From NCBI RefSeq assembly GCF_000471905.2, contig NW_006500357.1, positions 1 through 64,000 on the forward strand: 64,000 nt of DNA, given 5' to 3'. This DNA comes from Amborella trichopoda (Eukaryota; Streptophyta; Magnoliopsida; Amborellales; Amborellaceae). Positions within the stretch are counted from its first letter, which is position 1. Each line of letters begins with the position of its first letter. The position numbers and the translations under genes are program-made. The notes beneath the pieces were generated by a model. The model was not told where the DNA came from. It ran no database searches and saw only the letters and a program-made list of their open reading frames with translations. Of this stretch, positions 22,658 to 33,639 are shown one piece after another.

Positions 22658-22660
22658 GAG

Positions 22661-23737
22661 ATTGCACAATAAATAATAACAAACATAAATTTGCAATCCA
22701 TTTTGAAATGAAAATTCACATTATCTAATATTAAGATACCAAATAAGGCACCTTATATCAGTACCGCCCAAATAATAATTGATATCTCATACCTGAGGAA
22801 ACCATATAAGAAAATCATATTTTACACATGAATCCTTTAAAAGAGAGCAAAAAGCTAATACTGGAGAGAAATACTAATACTTCAACACAATTGATAAACT
22901 AACCTACTACAGGAGGATGTTATTGTTGCATGTTATTAACCATGGACTAGTGGTTCCTCAACACAATATGAACAATACAATCAACAAATATGCGCAATAA
23001 AAAAAAAAATTTATTACATTATGTGCGCAATCAAAAAATTTGCCCTAAAAACAAGCACTATGTGTGCAATCAAGAACACATGAATAAAACATGTACACAC
23101 CAGAGATCATGTGCACATATGCACACACCAAATTTAAGGTGAGAAACTATTATTATCATTATCTTATTTTACTAAAAAAAATGAATATGTACTACTCTTT
23201 AAACAACTCATTATGTTTATTCTCTATAATTTCTCTCCATCACGCTAACACCCTAAGGCCCAATATGCTGTTCCTCTCTACAGTTTCTCTCCATCACGCT
23301 CCTCACACTAACACCTAAAGGCCCAACGTGATGCCCTTAGTGCAGACGTCTAGAGGGTGCAAGATCTCCTACCCAAGTGGGAGAAAAGTTTAGAGACAGA
23401 GAGAGGAAGAGGATCTCAAGAGGAAAGAAAAAAGAAAAGAAACAGATGACAACACCACATATTTTTTTTGAATTGTTTTTTAAAAGAAGGTGCACAAAAA
23501 GCCAAAATAAGGGAAGGATCAAAACTCAAATCCTTAGAGAGATAAAAAGGAGGGGAAATCCGTTTCAAAAAAAGAGATATAAAACGTTAGATTTAGAAAA
23601 ATGCAGGGTCATGCACGGACTTTCTAAGTTAAGAATGGGGCTTGACCGAGGCTTGCATGAGATGGTCGGAATCTCTTACGCCATTAAAAATTGCATATGA
23701 AAATTTATTTTCAGTATTCATGAACAGGCCAATCATT
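22661..23737. other. AT-rich spacer and probable retroelement internal sequence
   Basis: No gene recognised. Two short repeats of TTTCTCTCCATCACGCT occur near 23230-23250 and 23284-23300. From about 23737 leftwards this would be the internal region of the minus-strand LTR element at 23752-24181, but I see no gag or pol. Confidence 0.5.
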
Positions 23738-23749
23738 GCTCTGATACCA
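23738..23749 (-). other. Primer-binding site (tRNA-Met) of an LTR retroelement
   Basis: The plus strand reads GCTCTGATACCA, which on the minus strand is TGGTATCAGAGC, the standard Ty1-copia tRNA-Met primer-binding site. It lies two bases from the LTR end at 23752. Confidence 0.8.
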
Positions 23750-23751
23750 CA

Positions 23752-24181
23752 TGTAAAAAAATATACTACAGATTTATAGATTTAAGAACTTGAAAAACAT
23801 TTAAATCTCTTTGGATCATTGTTTACAATTAGCAAAACACAAGAATAAAACAATAGATGTAAAAATGCCTTCCATAATCCAACAATAAAAGAAAACGACT
23901 TCGTGTTCTGATGTCTAAAGGGATGGATCGGCCTTTCGCTCTTTTCTCCTCCAAGCTTGATGGGAATGAGCAAGAGTTTGGATGTCACCTTATATCCTTT
24001 CTTTATTATGTTTATTTCCTTTATCCTAACCCATCATAAGTAGTTATCGTTAAGAGAGAGTGGGGGAGATGATTATCACTAATCTTTATCTTAATATTGG
24101 ATAATCAACTCACTTAAATTGTAGATAATATTATCCATATATGATTATAGTTAGACCACAAATTGGGGATATTTTCTAACA
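23752..24181 (-). mobile_element. 5' LTR of a copia-type element, 430 bp
   Basis: On the minus strand the segment begins TGTTAGAAAATATC and ends TTTTACA, then a TG spacer and a perfect PBS. TG...CA ends, length and PBS spacing all fit a copia 5' LTR. No second LTR or coding region is visible, so the element is truncated. It appears inserted into or beside the LINE fragment that starts at about 24184. Confidence 0.75.
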
Positions 24182-24183
24182 CT

Positions 24184-24930
24184 ATCATCAATTCACTTTT
24201 GTTGCCAAAATCTCACATTTTTCCTATTTCGAACCATCATTCTAAGAGTAACTTAAAAAGAACCTTCTATGGGCCACAATCCTCTTCCACATAATCAAGA
24301 TCCCTTTCTTATTTATACCCTTTGTCACAATACCAAGTTCTTTATCTTCTTTTGCTTTCCTATAATACATCTCCATGATTGATTTTCTTCCTTAACATAT
24401 CTCCACCACCATTTCGTCAACATGGAGCTATTCATGATTTTCAAACTTCTAATTCTCATACTCCCATCAGAAATAGGTGTACAAACCTTATTCCATTTGA
24501 AAAGATTGAATTTTTGTTCTTATCACCACATTCATCCCACCAAAATTTGCTCATGAGACTTTCCAACTTTCGAGCTATACAACTAGGCATTTTAAAGAGT
24601 GGCATGAAGTAGAGAGGTAAATTTGCTAAGGAAGCTTTTGTCAAGGCCAATCATCCCCCCAAAGTCAATAATCTGTATTTCCAAGAATCCAATTTATATT
24701 GCACTCGGTGAATTACTGGATCCCATAAAATCGCCATTCTAGAATAATCCAATAAATGCAATCCTAAATATCTTATAGAAAAAGTACCTATACCACACTC
24801 CATTTGTAATGCAATGTCCTTCACAGATTCCTCCTCACAAGCTACTCCATTAATTGAGTCTTATGTAAACTCACCTTCTAGCCAGTAACAATTTCGAAGC
24901 ATCCAGGAATCTCTTCACAGTATGGACTTA
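24184..24930 (-). mobile_element. LINE (L1-type) reverse transcriptase C-terminal fragment
   Basis: The minus-strand frame 24650-24456 reads KASLANLPLYFMPLFKMPSC and then KLESLMSKFWWDE, the conserved post-catalytic segment of plant non-LTR RTs (usually with IPIY-MS-F-MP and F-W). Further fragments downstream in other frames carry GIRSLKIMN- and MLTKWWWR-like words. There are no catalytic FADD motif and no endonuclease domain in view. Frameshifts are frequent. Confidence 0.72.
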
Positions 24931-25179
24931 TCCTTTTGTTTGAATCGCAGTATCTGTAGGGCGTAATTCTTATCTCCATAACACTGTTTACCTCTTATGT
25001 TTATCACGCTGCTAATCGCATTGTTGGGTTGTTCACACAGACCTTTCTTGATGATAACAACTGATATTTGTCTTGAATTTCAAATATTTGAATCTCATAA
25101 TCATGTGTGAACAAAATCAAGGATTCGTCACTATTGTCAGTAGACTGCAACTACATCCGCTGTTCAACTCAATCCATGC
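24931..25179. other. Unassigned spacer
   Basis: No gene or clear repeat is seen between the LINE fragment and the minisatellite. Confidence 0.4.
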
Positions 25180-25830
25180 TCACATGAAAGAGATATGGGA
25201 CCAAGGGTCAGCTTGTCTTGAGCCATGAAGGCATTAGGCGTAGGTTGGAAACCTTGAGTCGTACGAAAGAGATATGGGACCAGGGGTCGGACCTCATCCT
25301 GTGCCATGAAGGCATCGAGCGTAGTTGGAAACCTTGGGCCATATGAAATAGATATGAAACAAAGGGTCAGACCTCGTCTTGAGCCACGAAGGCATCAAGC
25401 GTAGGTTAGAAATCTTGAGCCATATGAAAGAGATATGGGACCAAGGGTCAGACTTTGTCCTGAGCCACGAAGGCATCGGGCGTAGGTTGGAAACCTTGGG
25501 CCAAATGAAAGAGATATGGGACCAAGGATCAGACCTCGTCTTGAGCTGCGAAGGCATCAGGCATAAGTTGGAAACCTTAGGCTGTATGAGATATGGGAAT
25601 AAGGGTTGGACCTCGTCCTAAGCCACGAAGGCATCTGACATAGGTTGGAAACCTTAGGCCGTATGAAAGAGATATGGTACCAAGGGTCGGACCTCTTCTT
25701 GAGCCACGGAGGCATTGAGCATAGGTTGGAAATCTTGAGCCATATGAAAGAGTTATGAGACCAAGATTCGGACCTCGTCCTGATACACAAAAACATCGGG
25801 CATAAGTTGGAAGCCTTGAGCCATATATGT
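25180..25830. repeat. Minisatellite, about 80-bp unit, eight copies
   Basis: Units read approximately GAAAGAGATATGGGACCAAG, GGTCGGACCTCGTCCTGAGC, CACGAAGGCATCGGGCGTAG and GTTGGAAACCTTGGGCCATAT. About eight head-to-tail copies vary by substitutions and small indels. Both strands stay open over long stretches (minus 25294-25557 and 25557-25796; plus 25379-25621), an effect of the repeat period being near a multiple of three rather than evidence of a protein. Confidence 0.88.
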
Positions 25831-26339
25831 TGGGATTTTAATCATACAACTTCCATGCTTCTTTCAGTCATCATGCATTCTAAACCTTCTCAAAGGAAGG
25901 TGAAAATTGGAGGAGAGAGTGTACTGGTATTTCAGTGTCTCGGCATTCGCCTGTGTGCCGGCATGACGACCCATATCTCAACCACCTTACATGGCCTTCG
26001 AATATTAATTTCTTGATGGATCAAGTTGAATGTGGGGAATTTACCCCCCATTTTTTCCATGGCCTTCACTGATGGACCCTTCTCCTTCATTTCGCGCATA
26101 CAAATATTGTCCAATTTGAGGTTCTTCCAATTTTGGGGCATGAAATTCGTGAATGTAATGCCTCATGAGAAAATTCGGGCTTTAGATGCGAGGGTGAGAG
26201 TGGGTATATCTCAGGTTACTACACTTGGACCCGAGACATATGTGGGCGTTTCCAAGATAGACTCGAACACGCAGGGCTTCTTAGTGCACACGAATGCTCG
26301 GCCTTCCTGTAAGCTCGTTGTTCCAATGTCTTCCGGGCT

Positions 26340-27240
26340 TATTTGGAAACTTGGTGTGCTGAGACAAACATCAATTTCTTCGGCCATGGAGAGAGTGGAT
26401 TGTCCCACCTGGAATTGCATTTCACTGAAGGCCTCTCCCTCCTAGAGGAGCTCTATAAAGAGTTTACCCCTGAGAATGAAATCATTTTCGGAAATGGTTC
26501 TTTTCATGGGCTTCGGAGGGCCGATTGTTTGGAGGACCTGTTCAGGGAATACGTGGAACTGGCCACTGCGTGCAAGCAAGGACATCCCTTTCCAAGTATG
26601 GATTAATCATTTCTTTGATATGTAGAAGGCTAGAAATGAGCAGAAGAATCCTCTTTTTAATGGGCCTGAAACGCCTCCTGCTCTTACTGTGGTGATGCCC
26701 CCACGTCCTGCTACCTGGGACCCGTCGGTCTATCTGGCATCCTACATTGCTTTGTTCTTATGTCATTTTGCACTTCCGGACTCCAAGGTCCATGTGGTCA
26801 AACCAAAATGTCTTTATGCTGCCTATAATTTGGTCTAAGGCCATAAGTATACTTTAGCCTAGCCCATGTTGTGTAGTATTTACAATGGACTAATGGCAGC
26901 AACGGATGCTAACAAGACTTTGGGAAGTTCCAGGACCTCTTTCCCCATTCATTATGTCTACGGATGGCTGCGTACCTATTTTTCAGAAACCTACAAGTAT
27001 GCCTATTTTTCAGGCACCTACAAGTATTCCCCAGATATCAAAGCCGACACCTTCCCTTATTTGCTCTACTTGATGGCGGGCAGGGTAGTCTCCCACTTGC
27101 CTATTCAAGCAAGGCGACTATTCTGGGAAGATGACTTTCTCAAATTCAAGCGTTTTCCCATTGGGGATTCTCGAGAAGGCCTTTTCGTTGACTAGTATGT
27201 GTACCAGTTCAAGAGGAGCCTGAGCACCGACTAGGAGATC
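26340..27240 (+). pseudogene. Plant mobile domain (PMD) protein, broken
   Basis: The frame 26343-26606 ends with ECLEDLFREYVELA-like sequence, then a shift near 26590 leads to VWINHFFD. In that frame LASYIALFLCHFALPDSKVH, IYNGLMAATD, PIHYVYGWLRTYF and KADTFPYLLYLMAGR follow. These match the C-terminal half of the plant mobile domain found in MAIN-type proteins and carried by several plant retroelements. At least two in-frame stops (near 26838 and 26860) and the shift inactivate it. A direct duplication of about 27 bases (TTTTTCAG-ACCTACAAGTAT) lies at 26981-27025. The N-terminal part of the domain is not clear upstream. Confidence 0.68.
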
Positions 27241-27655
27241 ATGTTGGTCGGGGCCTGGTTTTCTTGATGAGAGAAACCCTCTCTCAAACAATCGCGAGTG
27301 GTGTGCACACGGGATGTGTTTTAGGTGTACGTGTGCACTCTTCTTTATGCGGATATGAACCAGCAACAAGGGAGATTTTTCAATGAAGACATGTTTTAGG
27401 TGCTTACCTCGTTGTTTGCAGATTTGTGGATACACCTGGGCAGACGCCCTCTAAGAACAATCACGAAGCCCTTCGATTGTCTACCAGTATGGTTTGGACA
27501 CGAACTCTCCTCAAACTTTAATGCGTCGTCTCGTCTCTTTTTTATGTTGTTTCTCCAAGACTTGCAATGTGCACTTGAAAATACCCCTCTGTATTTGTTC
27601 ACTCGAACAAGGACTGACTGGTAAAGGAAAGAAGGTGGGGAGAAGCAAAGACAGG

Positions 27656-30273
27656 TGGTTAGGTGCCTAGATCTCACCCTCCAGATCTAGATGATCTGGC
27701 ACGTATCTTGGGTTTCTAGTGAACTCGGGATTTGAGATCGCTCTCTCGGAACGTTGGTCAAGGGCAAGGCAGGTATACCAACTGATGAGAGAGCAATTTA
27801 AGATGGGTTTGGAACTAACTCAGGCTTGCTTGCGTGGGCGCCCTCTTAGATCATAAAGAAAGCCCCCCAGCTACTTTAGCTGGTTCGAAATCACCTCCCT
27901 TGACTTGCAATCCTCTTGTTTTCTGCACAACACTTCTACGGTTAATTTGCAAGACAAGTGGGTCAAAGAGACCCCCCCTTGTCTTAAGGCATTGTACGTT
28001 CATATGAGAGTGATGAAACGAAAGGTTTAAATAAAGACAAGAAAGAGAAGAGAACTTGACGAAGGGGTGAGACTAACATGACACCCGAAAAATTATTGAC
28101 TCGGAATGGTAGCAAGAAATGTACGGTTCTCAGGACTAGCACGGCAACAATACTATTCGAAACTGAAGCCGATATGGTGGCGCCAGGCTAAGTCTACCCT
28201 CAGTCAAGTGAGAAGAGAAAAATAATGAAAAGACGAAAAGGGGATGAAGAGAAAGAGAGAGAGACGGCAGAGAGAAGAAGAACCCAGACAACAATGAGCA
28301 TTGCCGTTGGCATAATGAGAAGATGTCGCGTCCCTTGTGAGCGGCGATGGCTTCTGGTGAGGCTCACGACGATAGCTCCCCTTGAGACACATGGTAGTAA
28401 TCGTGGAACACGAGAGAAGCCTGCAGGCTGTAATAAGAGTTGCCGTTGGTAATGCGAGGAGGCAACACGTCCCTTGTGGACAACGATAATTCCTGACGAG
28501 GCGCACGACGATAACTTCTCAAAAGTCAAGCGGCGAGTACCCCTCGTGGAGCACACGGTGATGGATGCAGAGAGGCGCAGAAAGAGCCCACGTGCGGCGA
28601 TACATATTGCCACAACCCACAGACGGCGATGGACATCACTGCCTGCAATAGTCACGCGACAGGGTGAAGCCCTTGAGGACGACAATAGGCTTCGTCACCC
28701 GCATTCCTTGTTGAGACGTCGAGGATACGTCTGCAGACGGCGAAAAGTAGCGTCGTCTGCAAACCTCGCTAGGAAGTAGAGATGAAAACAGAAGGGAAAA
28801 GAAGCTCATGCATAGCACTGTCATCATCATGTGCGACCTGTGAAACCACCTAAGAGGTATGCACGACATTTCTACTACCATGCATGGCCACTGAGAGGAA
28901 CTTAGATGGAAAAGAGGAAGAAGAAAGAGAGGAAGAGAGAGAAGAAAAGAAAAAGAAGAGCAAGAAGATTACCTCGAGCCTAAGGGTATATATAGAATTT
29001 ACCCCAAACATAGGTGGATTATCAAAAGTAACCCTAATTGTTGAAAATTAAGATTAAATTGAATTAAAAGAAATTAAAAAATAGGGTACAAAATGACATA
29101 TTTGCCCCTTCCTAACAATTTGTAGAATTCTAGAACAGTCCCTGAGTTGCTCTAGAACGTGCATGATTTTTCATGAATGATCCGGGGTCGTTCTAATGCT
29201 CGGTTGATCGAAAGATGATTGTCTTCTTGTAGGGTTCGGCATGACGATTGATTTGATACCAACTTCGAGTCATGGATCATGTTTTAGGTGGATGATCATG
29301 AGATTGAAATTTGAATGGTTCTTGAAAATTCGGATCAATAGTGTGCTCGTTCTTTAATGTTTCTTGGTGAGTTCTTCGCTAGATCACACTTAGCATGCTG
29401 TTACGATCGCGGGGCAACAAACACAGCCCGATTCTGTGCCCGAACGAAAATTTTGTAACTTTGGAATTTTGGCTGGAATTTGGAATTTCAATGACGAAAT
29501 TTGCAGTCACTTCATCGGCTTTGTGTACAAAATCTGACCGTTCATCACGTATGAGGTTCGGGTCAGAGATGGCTCGAGACCTTACGCACGTGATGGAATT
29601 GGTCTCACATCGATCAGACTCACGAGTGACGTGATTTGTCCACTCGAGTGAGGTACGACGCTGCTGAATTTTCTGTACTTTATTCAAGGATCAACAACTT
29701 CTCTCTAGCTTTTCTTTGCGCTCGAGTGTCATCGCAAGGCGTGCCACATATCGAAACGCTCGTCTTGATGAGATGAACACGATCACCAAATTTAAGTATG
29801 ATCCGACTTGAGATGGAAGAGATATAAGCATCGAAATTCATTGTTCATGACTGTCCCTTCAATGGTGTGGAGCTGCAGGGTGGCCGCACGGGTATAGCGT
29901 GTGGCTCCTCCTGTTTCACGCTTTTGCCTATAGCTTCTTCTTGGAATGTCCATTTAAGCTGAAATTTGATCCTTAGGTGTTTTCAATCGTGCCGGATCTA
30001 ATGGCGATAGTCCCACAGTAAATTGAGACACTGAAAAAGTAGCACTAGTTATAGGGTCCGTTTCAAAGTGTTAGATGCCGATTTTGCAGGAACTGTTTCT
30101 CAGTCTTCACTGCCTTAGACATGTCAGAATATGATGAATCTTGGCAGGAGACTCTTGAGAGTCCATATGAAGATCTTGACCAGTTCTAGGGCTGTTATGA
30201 GACTGTCAAAATTTCCACTGTTTGCTAGGACTTTATTGAGTGGGGCACATGTTGATGACAACATCTTCCAACA
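27656..30273 (-). mobile_element. Long LTR, left copy (2.6 kb)
   Basis: This segment aligns along its length with 40686-43459 in the same orientation. On the minus strand it begins TGTTGGAAGATG and ends CACCTAACCA. A TATA box (TATATATA, 28987-28994) lies about 1.28 kb from its start, giving a U3 of that size. It carries a purine-rich AGAGAGAAGAAAAG tract. Flanks are ACAGG on the left and ACATG on the right (30274-30278), so a solo LTR with a one-base-diverged target duplication is possible. It could equally be the 3' LTR of the element described between here and 43.46 kb. Confidence 0.82.
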
Positions 30274-30299
30274 ACATGCCCCGCCAAATTTTGTGCTTT

Positions 30300-30780
30300 G
30301 ATAGAATAGAGAAGTGCAATCATTCATGAAATTTTCTCTCAGGCTAGCTAAGGACTACATGAACGTTGAGGAGTTGACCAGGATGCTCGGACGTTTGAAG
30401 GCAATGTACGGGTCCATTCATGGAGACTTATATGGGGAGAAAAAACTTTTGAGGGATCCTGTCGAAGTCCTCACCCTCAAGAGACTATTTGTGATTCTAA
30501 AGGGTGACGCTTTTGTAGGGACCTCCTCGGATAGAATCAGGCCTATTTGGAGGCCAAATGCTATGAACCTTGGTTGGCATTGTTCGCTGCTACACCAAGT
30601 TTTATTTTTATGTTTAGGGTATCTCTGTAGGTGCCATCTAGCAGAGTCCAGTCGTGGGCATGTCTCGAAGCTGTGGGCCTGTCGGTTAGAGGAGCTTTTG
30701 GCAAGGCGACCTCGTGGGCCCCATCCTGTCTGGTCCAGAAGGTCTGAGCATGTCGACCAAGGATGGTTTTAGGTGAGGCG
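30300..30780 (+). other. Open frame of unknown family between LTR and repeats
   Basis: A 152-codon frame from 30314 encodes a charged helical segment (KDYMNVEELTRMLGRLKAMY) and then a longer tail of low similarity to anything I know. Its orientation matches the PMD pseudogene on the other side of the LTR, so it may be the remainder of that ORF. No domain recognised. Confidence 0.35.
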
Positions 30781-31099
30781 ATCTCATGGCGAGAGATACC
30801 TTGAAGTCTCTAGTAGGTTGGCCCCTCGCTTCGTTAGTTTCTTTCCTTCATGATGATCGTCAGCGTTTCGAAGGGATCTTTTGGTCATCGTCCTCACCCT
30901 CAAGGACTATTGTTGTTGTTGATGTTAAAAAGTGAGAGATCTTATGTGGATCTCACTCCCTGATGAGCCAATTTGTGTTGTGATTGAATGCTTTCATTTG
31001 AGGATTTTAGGTAGACGTCATTAGTCAGGATTGTAACTGTTTGGAAATTGAGTGTCGGGTGAGGCGACAGTAGTGCGTCAACTTGTTTTGTGGTCCAAC

Positions 31100-31440
31100 C
31101 GCCCTTTTGCGGGTTTTCACTTGAACAAGGGAAGTAGTACCGTAAAGACAGTTTTCACCAACTTCTGTTATTTTTGGGCTCTTTTACCCATGACTTCACG
31201 GTCTTGTCCACCCCTTTCATCCGTTTTTACTCATGGTGCCCTTTTGGGGTTTTCACCGTGCCTGGGTTTTTGTTTTCATGGAACTCTTTTACGCATGGTT
31301 TCATGACCATGCCCGTCTGTCACTTTTACTCATGGCGTTCCCTTGTCCAGGTGTACACCATGCCCTTTCTTTTGTGAAGGCGTGTTTAGGGTCATGCCTT
31401 CGAGACCTGTGCAAAGCCTTTTAACGTCATTAGGCTAGGA
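31100..31440. repeat. Degenerate tandem repeat with TTTTACTCATGG words
   Basis: Several imperfect copies of a 45-60-base unit with TTTTACCCATGA, TTTTTACTCATGGTGCCC, TTTTACGCATGG and TTTTACTCATGGCG occur in a row, separated by GACC/CCGTGCC words. Non-coding. Confidence 0.6.
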
Positions 31441-31859
31441 CGTGCACTATAGTTTAGGGCCATACAGCTGGACCATGACTGTGATGAATAGCAGTCTGTA
31501 AAGGCCATGGAGTGAGTATGGTGGTAGTTACGACTCATGTTGGGAAGATGGCACAAGGCTACCTATGGAGGGAGAATGGTAGGTGAAGAATGGTGACCCA
31601 GTAGTTGACGACGAATATGGATTGTGAAATGGTTCGTCGTTTCGTGAGTATGGGTAAGACTCACTGGGGAATGATGGATGGTGTGCGCACACGAACGGGT
31701 CGGTTAGGGAAGGCGTGCGTGAAGATGCACGTAAAGGGCGTGTGTGCGTACGTGGACACACTGGGGAGGTAATGAAGGTGGTGTGCGAATACGAATGGGT
31801 CGATTAGGGAGAGCATGTGTGGAGATGCACGTAAAGGGGGTGTGCATGTATATGAGGGC

Positions 31860-32200
31860 GTCTTTTAAGGTCATGCCTCCTGGGCCTATGCAAAGCAGTT
31901 TAACGTCATTTGACCAGAACGTGCACTATGGTTTAAGGTCATATAGCTTGGACCGTGGTTATGTAGTTTAAAGTCATGCAACTAGGACCGTGCAGTTTAA
32001 GGTCGTGCAACTAGATCTCCACTACAGTTTAAGGCCATATAGTTTGGACCGTAGCTTGTGCAGTTTAAGGTCATGCAGCATGGACCATAGCTGTGCAGTT
32101 TAAAGTCATGTAGTTAGGATTATGGCTGTACAGTTTAAAGTCATGCAGTACGGACTAGAGCTGTGCAGTTTAAGGTCATGCAGCACGGACCGGGTCACCA
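31860..32200. repeat. GTTTAAGGTCATGCAG minisatellite, block 1
   Basis: Roughly 40-base units combine (CA)GTTTAAGGTCATGCAG with (T/C)(A/G)GGACCATGGCTGTG. About eight copies occur here, with variants such as GTTTAAAGTCATGTAG. The same higher-order series recurs at 32630-33240. Confidence 0.82.
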
Positions 32201-32219
32201 TGGAGGTGAAGCTACATGG

Positions 32220-32620
32220 GGGATAAGTCTATGGATAGCCATCTGACTCCTTAGTGATAAATATAGTTAAGGCTATATACAAGCAGATAGATTTAAATGA
32301 AGATGGTACAAGCGGAAGAGACTTCACTGGGGATTAGGAGGGCCAGTGTGACTCCACGGGGACAGTGAGTAGTGGTATGCATGTAACTCTACTGAGAATG
32401 ACAGGCTAGTACACAGATGGACCTCACTGAGGGTTGAAGGGATAAGAATGACCCTAACTCCCAGGAGATAGCGGGTCGCAATAGGATGTGACTCTCACTG
32501 GGATGTTGGTGCGAAACAAATCCATTGGGGATTAAAGGGGTAGGTATGACCTTTGCATACATCTAACTCCACTGGGGATGTTGATGAAATACACCTTAGC
32601 GAAGAGGTGGTTCATCTCTC
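32220..32620. repeat. Degenerate CTCCACTGGGGAT repeats
   Basis: Words of the type GACTCCACTGGGGAT recur irregularly (for example near 32310, 32375, 32480, 32520 and 32570). They separate the two GTTTAAGGTCATG blocks. No coding content. Confidence 0.5.
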
Positions 32621-32629
32621 AGGCCAGGT

Positions 32630-33240
32630 ATTACAGTTTTAAGGTCTTGTAGCTCAGACCATGGCGATGCAGTTTAAAGTCATGTGACTAGGACCATGCA
32701 GTTTAAGGTCGTACAACTAGGACCATGCAGTTTAAGGTCGTACAACTAGACTTTCGCTACAGTTTAACGTCATGTAGTTTGGACCATGCGCTAAGCCTTT
32801 TAACGTCATACGGTCAGAACGTGCACTATGGTTTAAGGTCACACAACTGGACCATGGTCGTGCAGTTTAGAGTCATGCGACGAGGACTAAGCAATTTAAG
32901 GTCGTGTAACTAGACCTCCGCTACAGTTTAAGGTCATATAGTTTGGACTATGGCTGTGCATTTTAAGGTCATGCAGTATGGACCATAGCTATGCAGTTTA
33001 AAGTCATGCAGTTAGGACTATGGCTGTGCAGTTTAAAGTCATGCAGCATGGACAATGCAATTTAAGGTCGTGCAACTAGACCTTCGCTACAGTTTAAGGT
33101 CATGTAGTTTGGACCATGGCGCTAAACCTTTTAACGTCATGCGGTCAGGACGTGCACTATGGTTTAAGGACACACAGCTGGACCATGGTCGTGTAGTTTA
33201 GAGTCATGCGAGGAGGATTAAGCATTTTAAGGCCTTGCAA
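32630..33240. repeat. GTTTAAGGTCATGCAG minisatellite, block 2
   Basis: Second and longer array of the 40-base family (about 15 units), including a higher-order series (acgtcat-ggtcag-acgtgcactatgg-tttaagg) that is also in block 1. The two blocks therefore arose from one array. Confidence 0.82.
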
Positions 33241-33389
33241 CTAGACCTCGGCTCTATGGGGAACAGAGCCGTCACTGGGAACTGGACTCCCTGAGGAGAG
33301 AGATTGTGGTATAGTGAATGAACTTCTTGTATGGCGCACACGACATTAGGCCTAGATGATGCGTGCATGGCATTAGTGAAGCGCTCAGC

Positions 33390-33540
33390 AGTAGCCCCTA
33401 ACGAAGCACGTGGCGATAGCCCCTTGACGATTACTCGACGATAGTCTTGATGAGGCGCACGGCGATAGCCTCTTGACAAAGCGTGAGGCGTGCGACGATT
33501 GCCCCCTGACGAAGAGCGAGGCGATAGCCTTTAGGTGAAG
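33390..33540. repeat. About 30-bp GGCGATAGCC tandem repeat
   Basis: Five or so units of the form GACGAAGCGC-GGCGATAGCCCCTT. Similar words (GATGAGGCTCACGACGATAGC) occur inside the long LTRs near 28370 and 41390, suggesting common ancestry. Confidence 0.65.
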
Positions 33541-33639
33541 ATGACCCTTTAGGGTCTCAGGCTTGACCCGCCCTGACCTGGTCTTATTGCCATTAGGAGC
33601 TGGGCACTGGAGCGTCATTTCATATTTGTCGAGGGTAGT

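Larger units (their letters stand above)
15749..22660 (+). mobile_element. Endogenous pararetrovirus (Caulimoviridae), plus copy
   Basis: From a tRNA-Met-type primer-binding site at 15766, this copy reads leader, movement protein, coat, CCHC box, protease, RT, RNase H and C-terminal region on the plus strand. It is nearly one genome long but lacks the promoter seen in the minus copy: homology ends near 22655. Numerous stops and frameshifts interrupt every domain. It contains a 40-bp segment repeated at 21421-21460 and 21482-21521. Relationship to Petuvirus or Florendovirus is inferred from gene order only. Confidence 0.9.

Noticed and set aside
25294..25796. Apparent repeat protein with 27-residue units (minus strand)
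   Set aside because: Produced by the 80-bp minisatellite; both strands are equally open and no start context or neighbouring gene supports it.
28200..28881. Arg/Ser-rich ORFs in the left LTR (and counterparts at 41162-41910)
   Set aside because: They lie within LTR sequence, overlap in several frames and are not conserved as frames between the LTR copies.
32220..32620. Extra primer-binding sites in the CTCCACTGGGGAT repeats
   Set aside because: Only part of the TGGCGACTCCACTGGGGA word is present and there is no adjacent LTR end.
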